A stretch of 50,975 bases of DNA from assembly GCA_016235555.1 (NCBI GenBank), contig JACRKC010000049.1:1-50975 (forward strand). Direction: 5' to 3'. The stretch comes from Verrucomicrobiota bacterium. Its GTDB lineage: Bacteria; Verrucomicrobiota; Verrucomicrobiia; Opitutales; Opitutaceae. The position numbers and the translations under genes were made by a program. This document shows positions 1-10,000 of this stretch, in pieces; within the stretch, counting starts at the first letter, position 1; each line of letters starts with the position of its first letter. Below the pieces are notes generated by a model, which saw nothing but the letters and a program-made list of their open reading frames with translations, made no database searches and was not told where the DNA came from.

Positions 1-428
<428 letters not shown>

Positions 429-823
429 GAGAGATGATACCTAGTGATTCGTTTGAACTACTGATTCATCTATCGAACCCAACCGAAGTTAGGTTCGCGT
501 TTTAGAATGTTGATTGGGGGTCCCAATCAATCGCACAAAATAAATTTCAAAGAGCCTTGATAGGTAAGAATCGATTAGCAAGAGCCTTAAACTATCCCTC
601 GTCAATGCTGTTTATCCAAAAAAGGTCAGATAAAATACTGATAAGGAACTGACTCTTGGCCTGATCGCCTCCTTTTAGCTTACTCATCGTCGCTTTGTTT
701 CGACGATCAATCAACTGAAGGGAAGGAAGAAAATGGGGATTGTTTGGCGTGCATCAAGTTTTTTTCTCAAAAAAATGCCAGATTATCATTAATGATTAAC
801 AATCAATAGTTTATGAACATTAA
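429..823 (-). promoter_or_regulatory. rRNA operon leader and upstream region
   Basis: This is about 400 bases without a convincing gene, clearly more AT-rich than the rest of the window, lying upstream of the minus-strand 16S gene. That is where the rRNA promoter, leader and RNase III processing stem should be. On the minus strand a TTGACG hexamer (complement of about 599-604) is a possible -35 box, but I could not fix a convincing -10 box at proper spacing. A boxA-like antitermination element is listed separately. Bases 770-823 carry a run of TTAATGATTAA-like AT-rich sequence. Assignment of the region is by position; exact promoter sites are unresolved. Confidence 0.5.
546..556 (-). promoter_or_regulatory. 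boxA-like antitermination element
   Basis: The minus strand reads GGCTCTTTGAA, close to the bacterial rRNA boxA consensus TGCTCTTTAA. It lies ~120 nt upstream of the 16S 5' end. NusB/S10-dependent antitermination of rRNA transcription normally uses such a site in the leader. The match is short, so this is a suggestion supported mostly by position. Confidence 0.4.
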
Positions 824-1014
824 CTACACAAACAGGCCGCCTATGAACAGTCGTGCGATGTAGTTGATTTTTGGATTCACGGGCCGGACCCGAACGAGAC
901 TCGGGCTCCTGATTGGGTGCGCTTGACTACAGAAATCAAAGTTGGGCGGCGCGTGGAAACGGGGATGCGGTGTAGGGACGCACATCGGTTTTTGGGTGGA
1001 TCGGATTGGTAGCG

Positions 1015-1245
1015 CGCGGGGAAAGAGCAGGTGCCAGCGTCCGTTGCGGCGGAGAGCCTCCAAGCACGGCAGGGCTTCGTCGCCGGATTGCGTCCGGAGC
1101 TGACCTAGGCGCTTGAAGCGGCATGGATACTGGCGACAGGTCGATTCCATGGCCCTTCCATGACCCCACTGCCGAGTGGTTTGTAGCGAGCTTTTGTCGT
1201 GCCGTTGTCGGTGCGTGCGCGATGGGTTTTCAGACACTCGATTTC
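1015..1245 (-). pseudogene. Transposase remnant, C-terminal tail (ISKra4-like)
   Basis: Two minus-strand frames joined by a frameshift near 1155 give a recognisable transposase tail. The first frame reads ARYKPLGSGVMEG, and the second continues STCRQYPCRFKRLGQ and GDEALPCLEALRRNGRWHL. A GSG(V/A)xE turn followed by an RxKRxGQ segment and a final 'GDEALLxLR..NGRW' block is typical of the C-terminus of ISKra4-type and related DDE transposases. Only about 75 residues survive, with no upstream catalytic region, so it is dead. Family assignment is from memory of the motif and could shift to a neighbouring family. Confidence 0.5.
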
Positions 1246-1294
1246 ACGCCCGAGCTGCACCTCTCGCCGCACCTTCCCTCTTTCCTGGCTGCTT

Positions 1295-1872
1295 CTATCG
1301 GGAGAGTTCCACGCCTGCCCGGGCACAAATCTGTTCCTGCCGGTGATAATGAAGGTGGTCGGTGAAGCGCGACACCGCGACCTGCGCCGACAACCCGACG
1401 CCAACGCCCGATTGCGGGAGCACCCGCGCTGGCAGTGAGGCGATCGGCGCTTCTGCGGACCGGCATAGACCCGACGGATGCAGTGCCGCCGGATAAACTG
1501 ACTGGAGCGGTAATCGATCTCCTCCGTCACCTCTTCCCGGATCTTCACCAGGCCGGTCCGCTCGGCCTCCGGCACGTCCAGCACGATGCGTTCGATCGGC
1601 AGGTTACCTGGCGCCGGACGCCGGCCTCCGCCCCGGCGTGGTTCGCCCGTTGGCTTCGGTTCCGGCGGCGCCGCTTCGGCCAGCGTCGCGTCGCCGCGGA
1701 CGCTCTCATAGGCCAGCTCCAACTGACTGGCATCGGTCTGCTCCGAACTGGGCCATAGAGCCGGCCGCGCAGATCCGAGAGCCGCTGCCGGTAGAGTGCG
1801 GCGATCAGCTCGACCTCGCGCTCCAGCCGAGCGTTCTCGGTCCACAGAGCCGTGAGTTCCTTCACTAAACAT
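1295..1872 (-). pseudogene. IS66-family transposase (TnpC) remnant, frameshifted
   Basis: Three minus-strand frames in succession reproduce the N-terminal third of an IS66 TnpC transposase. From about 1865 comes a coiled-coil start, ENARLEREVELIAALYRQRL. From about 1760 another frame gives SSEQTDASQLELAYE, a Pro/Gly/Arg-rich linker, then LPIERIVLDVPEAER and IREEVTEEIDYRSSQF. From about 1440 a third frame gives LPARVLPQSGVGVGLSAQV, SRFTDHLHYHRQEQ and VELSR, then a stop at 1295. The order matches TnpC, in which 'SEQ..QLEL' and 'DYxPxxF' precede 'SRFxDHLPLYRQ'. At least two frameshifts and loss of the DDE region make it non-functional. The IS630 element abuts its 5' end. Confidence 0.7.
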
Positions 1873-1894
1873 AGCGTCGTAAATAATTAGACAC
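1873..1894 (+). repeat. IS630 terminal inverted repeat, left
   Basis: AGCGTCGTAAATAATTAGAC plus AC; pairs with the inverted copy at 3200-3221 with 2 mismatches in 22. Confidence 0.8.
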
Positions 1895-1907
1895 AGTGAC
1901 AAACCGA

Positions 1908-3170
1908 TCAGAGATCACGCAGCATCGGATTCGGACGCGACCATTTGGCAAACTGCCTGTCGACGATTTGGATAAGTTCGGGGAGGGTCGGGAAGTATCA
2001 GTCAAGAAGCCAAAGGTAGCGAAGCAGTTTCCAGACCCGTTCAATCGGGTTGAGCTTGGGGCGTAGGAAGGACGGACGCAAATCAGGTTTTGTGCGCCGG
2101 CCTGCTTCGCCGACTGAAAACGAGCATAGCCCAGTGCTTCACAGACTGTGTGAACGCGTGGCGGTGGTAGCGGAAAGCGTGAGCTTTTCGCCCAAACGCG
2201 GTCCAAATCCCACAAAAATCTCACGGTTTCCGCTACGCTTCGCGCGACTACCGGGTTTTCGCACATTCTGCAAAAGCACCGGGCTACTCACGCGCGGTCA
2301 TTCAGCGGTCGCTTGAAAGCTGATTGGCACCCGGACTGACGTCATGCGCGATGAAGGTTGGCGTGATGATACTTCGCATTGTCCACGATGACGATGACCC
2401 TGCGACCGCGGCGGCAAATGGCGCGACGCAGCTTGCGCAAGAATCGCCAACAGGTCTTGGCGTCAAAATAGCCCTCGGGCTTGGGAGTGACGAGCCGGCC
2501 GTCTGGCATGCGGACCGCGCCGAAGTAGCTGATGCTCTTGCGCATCGATGCATGACGACAAACCGGATCGCGCACCTCTGGCGGGACCCACATCCGGCAG
2601 CGGTTGCCGTGCTGCTGGAAATGGACTTCATCCACCGCCCAGAGCTCAACGTGCTTTCATCCTGCGCGGCGCTGGAATTTTTTTTACCGTGGCCTGCACT
2701 TGCGGGTCCGCTTGAGCCACTTCCGGTCTGGGTTTGCGCAGACGGAATCCGAGTCGGCGAAACAGCCGCTGGCATTGCCGGGCCCGTAGTGCGATGCCCC
2801 ATCGTTTCTCCAGAAAGCTGGACAACAGCGGGCCATCCCAAAGCTGCCCCGGCAAGCCAGAGTCGGCGGGACTCCTCCGCAGGGCAACCGCCACTTGTTT
2901 CATCTCGGCCCGTCCCAACCGTGATGGCCGGCCGCGGCCCGTCTGGTCGTTCAACCCGCCAAAACCGGACTTCTCGAAACGAGCAACCCAGTTTGCCACC
3001 GTTCCATGAGAATCCCCAAGTGCTTCGGCTACCTGCCGACAGCTCATGCCTTCCGCGACCAGCAATACCCCGTGCAACCGATGGTCGTAGCGCGCATCGG
3101 GGCTGCGTCGAATCTCGTCCTGTAGTGCCAGGATCATCTCTTCCCGATCGGAAATCGTCAGCGCTTTCAT
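1908..3170 (-). pseudogene. IS630-family transposase, broken
   Basis: The start is ATG at 3170. Residues 1-~165 form the helix-turn-helix and winged-helix DNA-binding part (CRQVAEALGDSHGTVANWV, then GRGRPSRL and the LPGQLWDGPLLSSFLEKRWG block). At an A8 run (complement of 2679-2686) the frame is lost, and a TGA stop follows in the frame that continues. The catalytic domain then resumes with HVELWAVDEVHFQQHG (first Asp) and RRVIVIVDNAKYHHANL (second Asp) down to 2342. A MITE-like insertion separates it from the tail, which reads PKLNPIERVWKLLRYLWLLD (third catalytic Glu), one stop, and then FPTLPELIQIVDRQFAKW, ending at 1908. All DDE residues are recognisable but the gene cannot give a full protein. 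Confidence 0.8.
2126..2287. repeat. MITE-like element, copy 1 (inside the IS630 transposase)
   Basis: This is a ~162-bp non-coding element with ~30-bp terminal inverted repeats. The left end starts ATAGCCCAGTGCTTCACAGA (2126 onward). The right end, 2255-2287, read in reverse, is a degenerate copy of it. It separates the catalytic domain of the IS630 transposase from its tail. A second copy with better-conserved ends lies at 40785-40951. An internal stretch CCCAAACGCG is also shared, so the two are the same family. No coding capacity is seen. Confidence 0.7.
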
Positions 3171-3199
3171 GCGTCGAGAGTTTTGATGACGACCCCGAC

Positions 3200-3221
3200 G
3201 TGTCTAATTAATTATGACGCT
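3200..3221 (-). repeat. IS630 terminal inverted repeat, right
   Basis: On the minus strand it reads AGCGTCATAATTAATTAGAC plus AC; partner of 1873-1894. It lies 29 bases upstream of the transposase start codon. Confidence 0.8.
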
Positions 3222-3368
3222 CTGGTTAGTTACTCCCCCATCCCCGGCGCCCACCGATGGACTGCGAGGCCCCATCGGCAGCAGGTCACGTCCGCATCAG
3301 CGCGCAGGAGGCAACACCACCCAGAAACAGCAACCGCCAGTCACAGAAAGGTGCGGTCACGCCGCGGC

Positions 3369-4184
3369 TCAGAACTTGATCTTCACGCGGTCACCGCTGG
3401 CACCGAAGCGGCTCACGGTGTCGTAGAGACGCTCGTCGGAAATCTTGCGGGCGACCTTCTCACTGCTGCCTGTGCTGTGGTTGAAGGCGACGGGCAGCGC
3501 GCCGATAAATTGCCGGGCGCGGCGGGCTTCCGACAGCGACACCTGCGCGAGGGGCTCGACGGCCGGCTGACGAGCGGGCATGACACGCGCCTCGAAGCCA
3601 CGCGCGGTGTTGAGGAAGCGGTTGGCAAGTTCGGGATCGACGGCCTGCGCCATCGCTCGATTCGCCGCAATGGTCCGGGCCGACGGTGAACTGTTATCCG
3701 TCACCGAGTCGCTGAGCAGCGCCACCACGGGCACCACCCGCAGCGGCGCAGCCTGGCTGTCGTCCGCCACCGTCAAGGCGTCGGCCGATTCCACAAGTTT
3801 GGACTCGACCACGGGAGCAGGCGCGGCGGCCAGCGGCGCCACGGTCACCACCGCAGGCGAAGGTCCGACGGAGGCTGTCGCAGCGACCACCGTCGGGGAG
3901 CGCCCGGCCTCGGCCGCGGGTAGAGCCGCGGACCGGTATTCGCGAACGGTGAAAAGGGTGAGCACGGCAATCGCGGCCGCACCGATCGGCAGGTGGTAGC
4001 GGGAGAACCCGGCGAACACCCGGGGCAGCGACTGCCACCACGGACGTTTCTCGACGAGGGCCGCGAGCTGTTTCGCACGCAGGTCGCGTTCGAACGTGGT
4101 CCAGAATTCCGGCGCGGGGCGCTCGGCACGCTTCAGCTGCAGCAGATCTTCGAGGGTGACGGGCCGTCTGGAATCGCGATTCAT
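3369..4184 (-). CDS. Anti-sigma factor-like single-pass membrane protein
   Basis: The predicted protein has 271 residues. Its ATG overlaps the stop of the upstream ECF sigma gene by four bases (ATGA), so the two are translationally coupled. Residues ~1-60 are a charged cytoplasmic part (TLEDLLQLKRAERPAPEFW, then FERDLRAKQLAAL). One membrane segment lies near residues 66-82 (LPIGAAAIAVLTLFTV). The rest is an Ala/Pro/Val-rich periplasmic linker and a C-terminal region ending in SRFGASGDRVKIKF. The family is not recognised by motif: the HxxxCxxC zinc anti-sigma signature is absent. The function is inferred from the coupled sigma gene and topology: it probably holds the sigma factor at the membrane until an envelope signal arrives. 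Confidence 0.65.
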   Translation of the reverse strand: MNRDSRRPVTLEDLLQLKRAERPAPEFWTTFERDLRAKQLAALVEKRPWWQSLPRVFAGFSRYHLPIGAAAIAVLTLFTVREYRSAALPAAEAGRSPTVVAATASVGPSPAVVTVAPLAAAPAPVVESKLVESADALTVADDSQAAPLRVVPVVALLSDSVTDNSSPSARTIAANRAMAQAVDPELANRFLNTARGFEARVMPARQPAVEPLAQVSLSEARRARQFIGALPVAFNHSTGSSEKVARKISDERLYDTVSRFGASGDRVKIKF

Positions 4185-4816
4185 CGGCGCATGTAGGGCT
4201 GCAGTTCGGCTTGCAGCAGCTGCTTGGCGTAGTGCAGGCGCGAACGCACCGTGCCCACCGAACATTCCATGATGTCGGCGATTTCCTGGTGGCTGAGGCC
4301 ATCGATCTCGAACAAAGTTACCACGGTGCGATGTTTGATAGACAGTTTGTGCAACGCATCGTTCAATTTTTCCTGGAGCTCCCGCACATAGGCGTCCCGA
4401 TCAACGCCAGTCTTATCTGTCAGCGCCGCAATGATTTCCCGGGCCACCGGTTCATCGGTATTGACCCGTTCCAAGCTGAAGAACGAGCGGAGGCGGTTCT
4501 TCCGCAGGTGGCTGAGGGTCGAATTCACCGCGATGCGATACAGCCAGGTAAAGAATGAGGACTGGCCGCCGAAACGGTGAATCGACTGGAAGGCTTTGAT
4601 GAAGGCCTCTTGGGCAAGGTCAGCCGCGTCCTCACGATTGGAGGTGAGGTTGTAGACAATGCCATAGACGCGCTCGCGATATTTGATGATGAGACGGTCA
4701 AACGCCGCGACATCGCCGGCTTGGACGCGCCGCACGATTTCCATGTCGGAATCGGCCTCCAATTGCCGCTCGGGGGACGCGACGAGCGTCTTGCCGAGAA
4801 CTTTGGTGGCATCCAT
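4181..4816 (-). CDS. ECF (RpoE-like) RNA polymerase sigma factor
   Basis: This 211-residue protein is the usual ECF size. Region 2 includes AFDRLIIKYRERVYGIVY and DLAQEAFIKAFQSIHRFGG, with the -10 recognition part FTWLYRIAVNSTLSHLRK. Region 4 is the C-terminal helix-turn-helix, LSHQEIADIMECSVGTVRSR, which reads the -35 element. No region 3 is present, as expected. An in-frame TTG seven codons earlier (4837) is possible, but ATG at 4816 is preferred because it starts the conserved part. It is co-transcribed with the membrane partner downstream. ECF sigma genes often control their own promoter; no clear promoter was found. Confidence 0.93.
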   Translation of the reverse strand: MDATKVLGKTLVASPERQLEADSDMEIVRRVQAGDVAAFDRLIIKYRERVYGIVYNLTSNREDAADLAQEAFIKAFQSIHRFGGQSSFFTWLYRIAVNSTLSHLRKNRLRSFFSLERVNTDEPVAREIIAALTDKTGVDRDAYVRELQEKLNDALHKLSIKHRTVVTLFEIDGLSHQEIADIMECSVGTVRSRLHYAKQLLQAELQPYMRR

Positions 4817-4837
4817 GGGAGCGGCAGAGAAGCGCAA

Positions 4838-5184
4838 GGTCGGACGCGGCGCAAACGAAAATCTTCGCCAGGTCTTCTACCGGGCGCATCTCGGTTTCCT
4901 GCCATGCGGAGGGGCGCTTTTCCAAGCGCCGAAGCCCGGCGGTTGAAAACCGCCGTTCCGTCGCACTCACCGGACAGCAAAAAAACTGAGATACGCCCAC
5001 GGCTACCTCGGGCTCGTGCGGTTGAGGTGGAGCGCGTCGACCTCAACGCGCTGGCTTGAAGGTGGGAGCGGGTTTACACAGTGATTCGTCGGGGTGTAAA
5101 ACCCCTCCCACAAAAAGCGCGTCGGGGGCAACGCGCTCCACCACGATTCAGTTCTTTCGTCTGGATCAGCCTGTTCGACTCCGG
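4838..5184. other. Intergenic region with hairpins and one palindromic repeat
   Basis: This is 347 bases between the sigma gene and the polyprenyl synthase. It holds two perfect short hairpins, GGCGCTTTTCCAAGCGCC-type near 4914-4934 and CGGCGGTTGAAAACCGCCG at about 4938-4956, followed by a REP family B copy (5026-5142). The sigma-factor promoter should lie in the left part. ORFs here are not credible. Confidence 0.6.
5026..5142. repeat. Palindromic interspersed repeat, family B, copy 1
   Basis: The outer arms GGTGGAGCGCGT and ACGCGCTCCACC enclose a second inverted pair (GGGAGCGGGTTTACA and TGTAAAACCCCTCCC). The same design recurs at 43965-44044 and 46204-46341. Hairpin-pair architecture of this kind is typical of REP/REPIN sequences mobilised by RAYT transposases, but the link to the RAYT at the window end is an inference. 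Confidence 0.8.
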
Positions 5185-6249
5185 CTACGCCGGCGGGCGC
5201 AGGGTGGCGACCTGCGTGCGCAGGCCGTCGCAGAGGCCAAGCAACAACGCCGTGGGTTCTTCGCCGGCCCATTCGCCCAACGCATCGACCGCCAGTTGAA
5301 TCTCGGTGTGCACCGCCGCCGCGACCACCGAGAAGATATCGTGCTCGCGCATCTGGCGGAGGTGGACGGCGGGTTGGGCGGGACGCGCGCCCGTGACTTC
5401 GCCGATCAACGCCGCGCGCTCGGCGGGGGTCAGGCGGTCGAGGAGCGCAAGCAGCGGGAGCGTGAGCTTGCCGCTGGCGAGGTCGGTGCCGAGGGTTTTG
5501 CCGATGCGCGATTCGTCGCCGAAAAAGTCCACGAGGTCGTCGTAGATCTGGTAGGCGATGCCGAGGTGGCGGCCGAAGCGGCTCGCGGCCTCGACGAAAC
5601 CGGGCGGCGAACCGGCGAGCAGGGCGCCGAGGTAACACGACACGCGAAACAACTCGGCCGTCTTGAGATCGACGATGCGGTCGTAATCGGCACGCGTGAT
5701 GTTGGTGGACCCGCGGCGGAGCGTCTGGACGATTTCGCCGGCGACGACCTTGCGCGTGGAGTCGGAGACCGCGGAGCACACCGCCGTGGTGGGGAACTGC
5801 GCCGCAAGGTGGAGTGCGTGGGCGAAAAGCGCGTCGCCGAGCAACACCGCGGCGGTGGGGCCGAACTCGCGGAAAGCCGTGCGGCGATTCCGGCGCAGGT
5901 CGGCCTCGTCCATGATGTCGTCGTGCACGAGCGTGGCGAGGTGGACGAGTTCGACCACGGCCGCCACGCGGACGAGGTCGGGCGCCACCACGGAGGAGCC
6001 GCGCCAACCACTGAGGAAAACCAAGGTGGGGCGGATGCGCTTGCCCGAGGTGTCGATGCAGTAGTCGGCCATGGTCCGGATTTCCGGCTCGAACGCGGCG
6101 AGCTGGCTGCGCAGAAAGCGGTTGAGCTCCGCCTGGTGCGGCGTGAGCAAGGCATAAACTTCCGCAAACACGCCCGGGCGGGCGGTGGTGGGCGCCGCGG
6201 CAGCAGAGTCAGATCGTTCGACGGGCTCAGGGCAGGTGGGACTGCTCAT
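5185..6249 (-). CDS. Trans-polyprenyl diphosphate synthase (octa/heptaprenyl type)
   Basis: This 354-residue enzyme of the polyprenyl synthetase family condenses isopentenyl diphosphate onto an allylic diphosphate to make the long side chain of respiratory quinones. The signatures are all present: GKRIRPTLVFL near residue 69, the first Asp-rich motif LVHDDIMDEADLRRNR (DDxxD) near 107, the GDALFAHAL helix, KTAELF, and the second Asp-rich motif YQIYDDLVDFFGDESRIGK (DDxxD) near 230. The first ~25 residues are a low-complexity Ala/Pro-rich start. It is divergent from the CPBP protease gene, and the two start regions almost touch. Chain length cannot be read from sequence with confidence. Confidence 0.93.
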   Translation of the reverse strand: MSSPTCPEPVERSDSAAAAPTTARPGVFAEVYALLTPHQAELNRFLRSQLAAFEPEIRTMADYCIDTSGKRIRPTLVFLSGWRGSSVVAPDLVRVAAVVELVHLATLVHDDIMDEADLRRNRRTAFREFGPTAAVLLGDALFAHALHLAAQFPTTAVCSAVSDSTRKVVAGEIVQTLRRGSTNITRADYDRIVDLKTAELFRVSCYLGALLAGSPPGFVEAASRFGRHLGIAYQIYDDLVDFFGDESRIGKTLGTDLASGKLTLPLLALLDRLTPAERAALIGEVTGARPAQPAVHLRQMREHDIFSVVAAAVHTEIQLAVDALGEWAGEEPTALLLGLCDGLRTQVATLRPPA

Positions 6250-6280
6250 GGTTGGCTCGACGCTAGGCGTGTTTTCCGAA

Positions 6281-6967
6281 ATGACGATGCCAGACTTCGA
6301 AAATCAGGTTGTGAATCACCCGCTCCTCCTCGCTCTGATGACTCTGGCCGGCCTCTACATCGGCCGGCTGTGGTGGGGTGATTTACGGGCCGCGAGGCGG
6401 CGCGCGGTGGGTGCGGTGGGTGCGGTGATTCCACCCGGCGAGTTTCCCGGCGCCACGCCCGCGCCGGCGAGGACGATCGTGATCGCCGTGGCGGGAGCGC
6501 TCGTGTTGCTCGGTGCGGAAACCGCGGGCGAATTCGCGCTGGGCCTGGCGGAGGAACAGTCCCGGATGACCGCGCTCATGGCGGTCCATTCGATCGTCGG
6601 CGCCCCGATCATCGAGGAGCTGCTCTTTCGCGGTTGGCTCGTCCTGGACGGTTCGGCGACGCTTACCGCAGGGTCCCGCGGACGCGCAACGATGTGGGCG
6701 GCCGCGGTCGGCGCGTCGGCGGTGTTCGCGGCTTTGCATCCGTTCCTCTGGCGATGGGACGAGACTGGATTGGCGCTGACACCGACGGCGAAGGGGTGGT
6801 TCAGCACGGGGGCGATTTTCGCGGGCTCCCTGTGGTTCTACGTGGTCCGGCTGGCGGCGTGGAATCCGCAGCGGTCGCTGCTGCCGTGTTTCGCGGCGCA
6901 TGCGGCGAAGAACCTGGGGGTGGTCGTCGCGAAGGCGGCGATGGGGTTGGTGGGGGGTTGGTGGTGA
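6281..6967 (+). CDS. CPBP-family intramembrane metalloprotease (Abi/CAAX-like)
   Basis: The predicted membrane protein has 228 residues. The diagnostic CPBP motifs are visible: EELLFRGW (EExxxR), FAALHPFLW (FxxxH) and a late CFAAHAAKN (HxxxN). These supply the acidic and His residues that bind the catalytic metal. Several hydrophobic segments (LLLALMTLAGLYIG, IVIAVAGALVLLGA, STGAIFAGSLWFYVV) agree with a polytopic protein. I chose ATG 6281; ATG 6248 is open but would overlap the start codon of the divergent gene. The substrate is unknown. A terminator facing the giant gene follows directly. Confidence 0.85.
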   Translation: MTMPDFENQVVNHPLLLALMTLAGLYIGRLWWGDLRAARRRAVGAVGAVIPPGEFPGATPAPARTIVIAVAGALVLLGAETAGEFALGLAEEQSRMTALMAVHSIVGAPIIEELLFRGWLVLDGSATLTAGSRGRATMWAAAVGASAVFAALHPFLWRWDETGLALTPTAKGWFSTGAIFAGSLWFYVVRLAAWNPQRSLLPCFAAHAAKNLGVVVAKAAMGLVGGWW

Positions 6968-6969
6968 CC

Positions 6970-6999
6970 AAGAAAAAGGCCGCGCAAGGGCGCGGCCTT
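6970..6999 (-). terminator. Rho-independent terminator of the giant-gene operon
   Basis: A 10-bp stem AAGGCCGCGC/GCGCGGCCTT with a 4-base loop (6976-6999) is followed on the minus strand by a T-rich run (TTTTTCTT). It lies 39 bases after the giant gene's stop codon and 3' of the plus-strand CPBP gene, so it can serve convergent transcripts. Confidence 0.85.
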
Positions 7000-7038
7000 C
7001 GAGCGAATGAGGCACGAGGCGGGACGCCTCGTCCACGA

Positions 7039-10000
7039 CTACGGCACTTCGTAGACTTCGATGAGCGCGATGCCGGAGCCGTTGTTGGCGCCGGAGACCT
7101 GGGCGCTGTAGCCGCCCGGCGGGAGGTTGATGAGGATCACGGCGTCCTTGCCGCCCGCGGCCAGGTTGAACGCGCCGACCTTCTGGGAGGCGTCGGCGAC
7201 CGACGAGGTGTCGTTGCCCGTCTCCCAGTTGTCGTTTTCGCGGACGATAGAGTTGTCGCTGTTCTTGACGATCTTGAGCACCGGATCGGCAAGGAAGCCG
7301 CTGCTGATGCCCACGCCGGCAAGCGAGGGACCGACGCCGCGGATGAGCAGTTTCTTCGACGTGTTGCCGCTGACGACGAAGCCGGCGACGAGCAGGCCCT
7401 GGCCCGGCGTGACGGTGCCGCGCGTGGCGAGGTTCATGATCTTCTGCGCGGAGAACGGCGCCTGGTTGTCCACGTCGTAGATTTCCATGAGCGCGACGCC
7501 GGTCGTGCCGCCGATGCCGCTGACTTGGGCGGTGTAGGCGCCGGGCTGCAGGAGCGCAATAACCGCGGAGTCGCGGCTGGTGGCCGGGAGCGGGAAGGCG
7601 CCGACGGAGGCCGCGGCGCTCACGATCGCCGGGCTGCCGCCCCAGTTGTCGTTCGTCGTCACGATGGACGTGCCGGAGAGGATCTGGAGCTGCGGATCGG
7701 CCAGCGCACCGGTGACGCCGAAGCTGGCGAGTGTGGGGCCGACGGCGCGGATGAGCACCTGTTTGGGCGAGGTGCCGCCGACGACGAAGCCGGCGATGAG
7801 CATATCGGCGCCGGAGCCGACGACGCCGCGTGTGGAGAGGTTCTTGAGGAAGCCGTCGGAGAACGACACGCCGGAGGCGGTGGCGCCGATGAACGCGCCG
7901 CCGTTGGCGCCGTTGAACGTGCCGGTGAGGAAGCCGGTGGCGGGATCGGCCTTGCCGATGAAGCGCCCGCCGACGTTGGCCACGAGGTTGAAGTTGCCCG
8001 CGGCGTCGACCTTGCCGGAGGCGGCCGCCTGCACGCCGTCGCCCGCGTAGAGGTAGATCGAGGCGTCGTAGCCGACGATGGCGGCGACGGTGCTGTTGGG
8101 GCGGTCGTTGAAGCTGCCGCTGTAGGCGCCGGCGGCGACGGTGCCGGTGGCGGGGAAGAATGCGGTGTCGATGCCGATGAAGGTCAGGCGGCCGTTGTCG
8201 AGCGTGCCGGACACGCCGCTGAGACTCGTCGAGCCTTGGATGAGCGGGCGGCCGACGGTATCGAAGGCCGCGAAGCCGCCGGAGGCGTCGAGCGTGAGGC
8301 CCGGGAAATAGAACGTGCGCGTGATGCCCGAGGTGGTGGTGTAGCCGATGAAGGTGGCGCTCTTGCCGCGCACGGCGATGAGGGCGAAGATGCCCTGCTC
8401 GCCGAGGCCCTGCTGATAGGTGCCGGTGAAGACCGTGTCGGCGCCGCCGGTGGACTGGCTGATGGCCATCACGGTGAACGTGCCGGAGGTGGTGGCGGCG
8501 CCGGAGTTGTCGAGCGCGACGGCGGTGAGGCGGTAGATGCCCTCGGCCTGCGGGGTCCAGTTGATGCGATAGCCGCCCTGCGAGGAGATCGCCGTGACGG
8601 GCGCACCGATGGACACGCTGTTGGCGAAGAATTGGACGCTGGCGATCACACCGTCGGCATCGGTGGCGGTGGCGACGATCGTGGTCTGCGAACCGGTGCG
8701 GACCACGGAGCCATTGGAGGGCTGCGAGAGGCGCACGGTGGGCGCCTGATTGGCCGAGACGTTGACGGTGATCGACGTGGAGTTGGTGACGTTGCCGGAA
8801 TTATCGACGGCCTGCGCGACGACGGTGTAGGCGCCGGCGGCGGTGGGCGTCCACGGCACGATATAGGGCGAGGCGGTGGCGGAGCCGATGGCGTTGCCGT
8901 TGGCGAGGAAGTTGACCGTGGCGATCGTGCCGTCGGAATCGGTGGCGCTGGCGGCGAGGTTGACGATGGAGCCGCCGTTGACGGTGACGCCGGTGGCCGG
9001 GTTCGTGATCGCGACCGTGGGCGCGTTGTTGGCGTTGATGACGACGGAGAGGCCCGGCGAGTTGGAAGAGATGCCGGCGCTGTCCGTGGCGACCGCGAGG
9101 AGGCTGTAGGTGCCGGGGGCGCCGGGCGTCCAGGTCGCGCTGTAGGGGGCGGTGGTGTCGGCGCCGCCGAGCGGGGTGCCGTTGACGAAGAACTGCACCT
9201 GGGCGACGGGGCCGTTGCCGCCGGTGGTGGTGGCCGCCACCGGGATCGTGGTGCCGACGCCGAACGAAGCGCCTGCGACCGGATTGGTGAAGGTGACCGC
9301 GGGGGCACCCGAAGCGGTGATCGTCACGGAGCGGGCGGCGCTGGTGGTGACGTTGCCGACGTTGTCGGTGGCGACGGCGGTGATCGAGAAGGTGCCGGCG
9401 AACGTCGGGCGCCAACTGAGGTTGTAGGGCGGCGCGTTGACGGTGCCGACGACGAGGCTGTTGACGAGGAATTGGACGTTGGTCACCGAGCCGTCGGAAT
9501 CGCTCGCGGTGGCGGCGATGAGCACCTGCGTGCCGAGGCCGTAGCTGAGGCCGGCAGTGGGGCTGGTCAACGCGACCGTGGGCGGCGCGTTGGCACCGAT
9601 GACGACGGTGACCGGCGTGCTGGTGGTGACGTTGCCGTTGTTGTCGGTGGCCTGCGCGGTGATCGTGTAATTGCCGGGCGAGCCGGGGGCCCACGGGACG
9701 TTGTAGGGTGACACGGTGTCGACCGCGCCCTGCGGGGCGCCGTTCACAAAGAAGGCGACCTGCGTGATCGTGCCGTCGGAGTCCACGGCGTCGGCCGAGA
9801 TGGTGAGCGCGGCGCCGACGGTGTAGGAACTGCCGGCCGCCGGATTCGTGATGCTGACCGTGGGCGCGGCCGAGGCACCGATCACGATCGTGACGGGGGC
9901 GGAGTCGGTGATGTTGCCGAGGTTGTCGGTCGCGCGCGCGGTGAGGACGTAGGTGCCGACGGCGCCAGGCGTCCACGGGGTGGCATACGGGAACGAGGTG

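Larger units (their letters stand above)
1873..3221 (-). mobile_element. IS630-family insertion sequence with terminal inverted repeats, decayed
   Basis: The ends are matching 22-bp inverted repeats at 1873-1894 and 3200-3221, identical at 20 of 22 positions. Between them lies a minus-strand IS630-type transposase gene broken by a frameshift, stop codons and a ~160-bp secondary insertion (2126-2287). Without that insertion the element would be about 1.19 kb, the usual IS630 size. It sits at the 5' edge of an IS66 remnant, which it probably interrupted. Confidence 0.8.

Noticed and set aside
2640-2700. A8 run in the IS630 transposase as a programmed frameshift site.
   Set aside because: After the shift the continuing frame meets a TGA before the catalytic domain, and another stop lies in the tail. 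Decay explains it better than programmed frameshifting.
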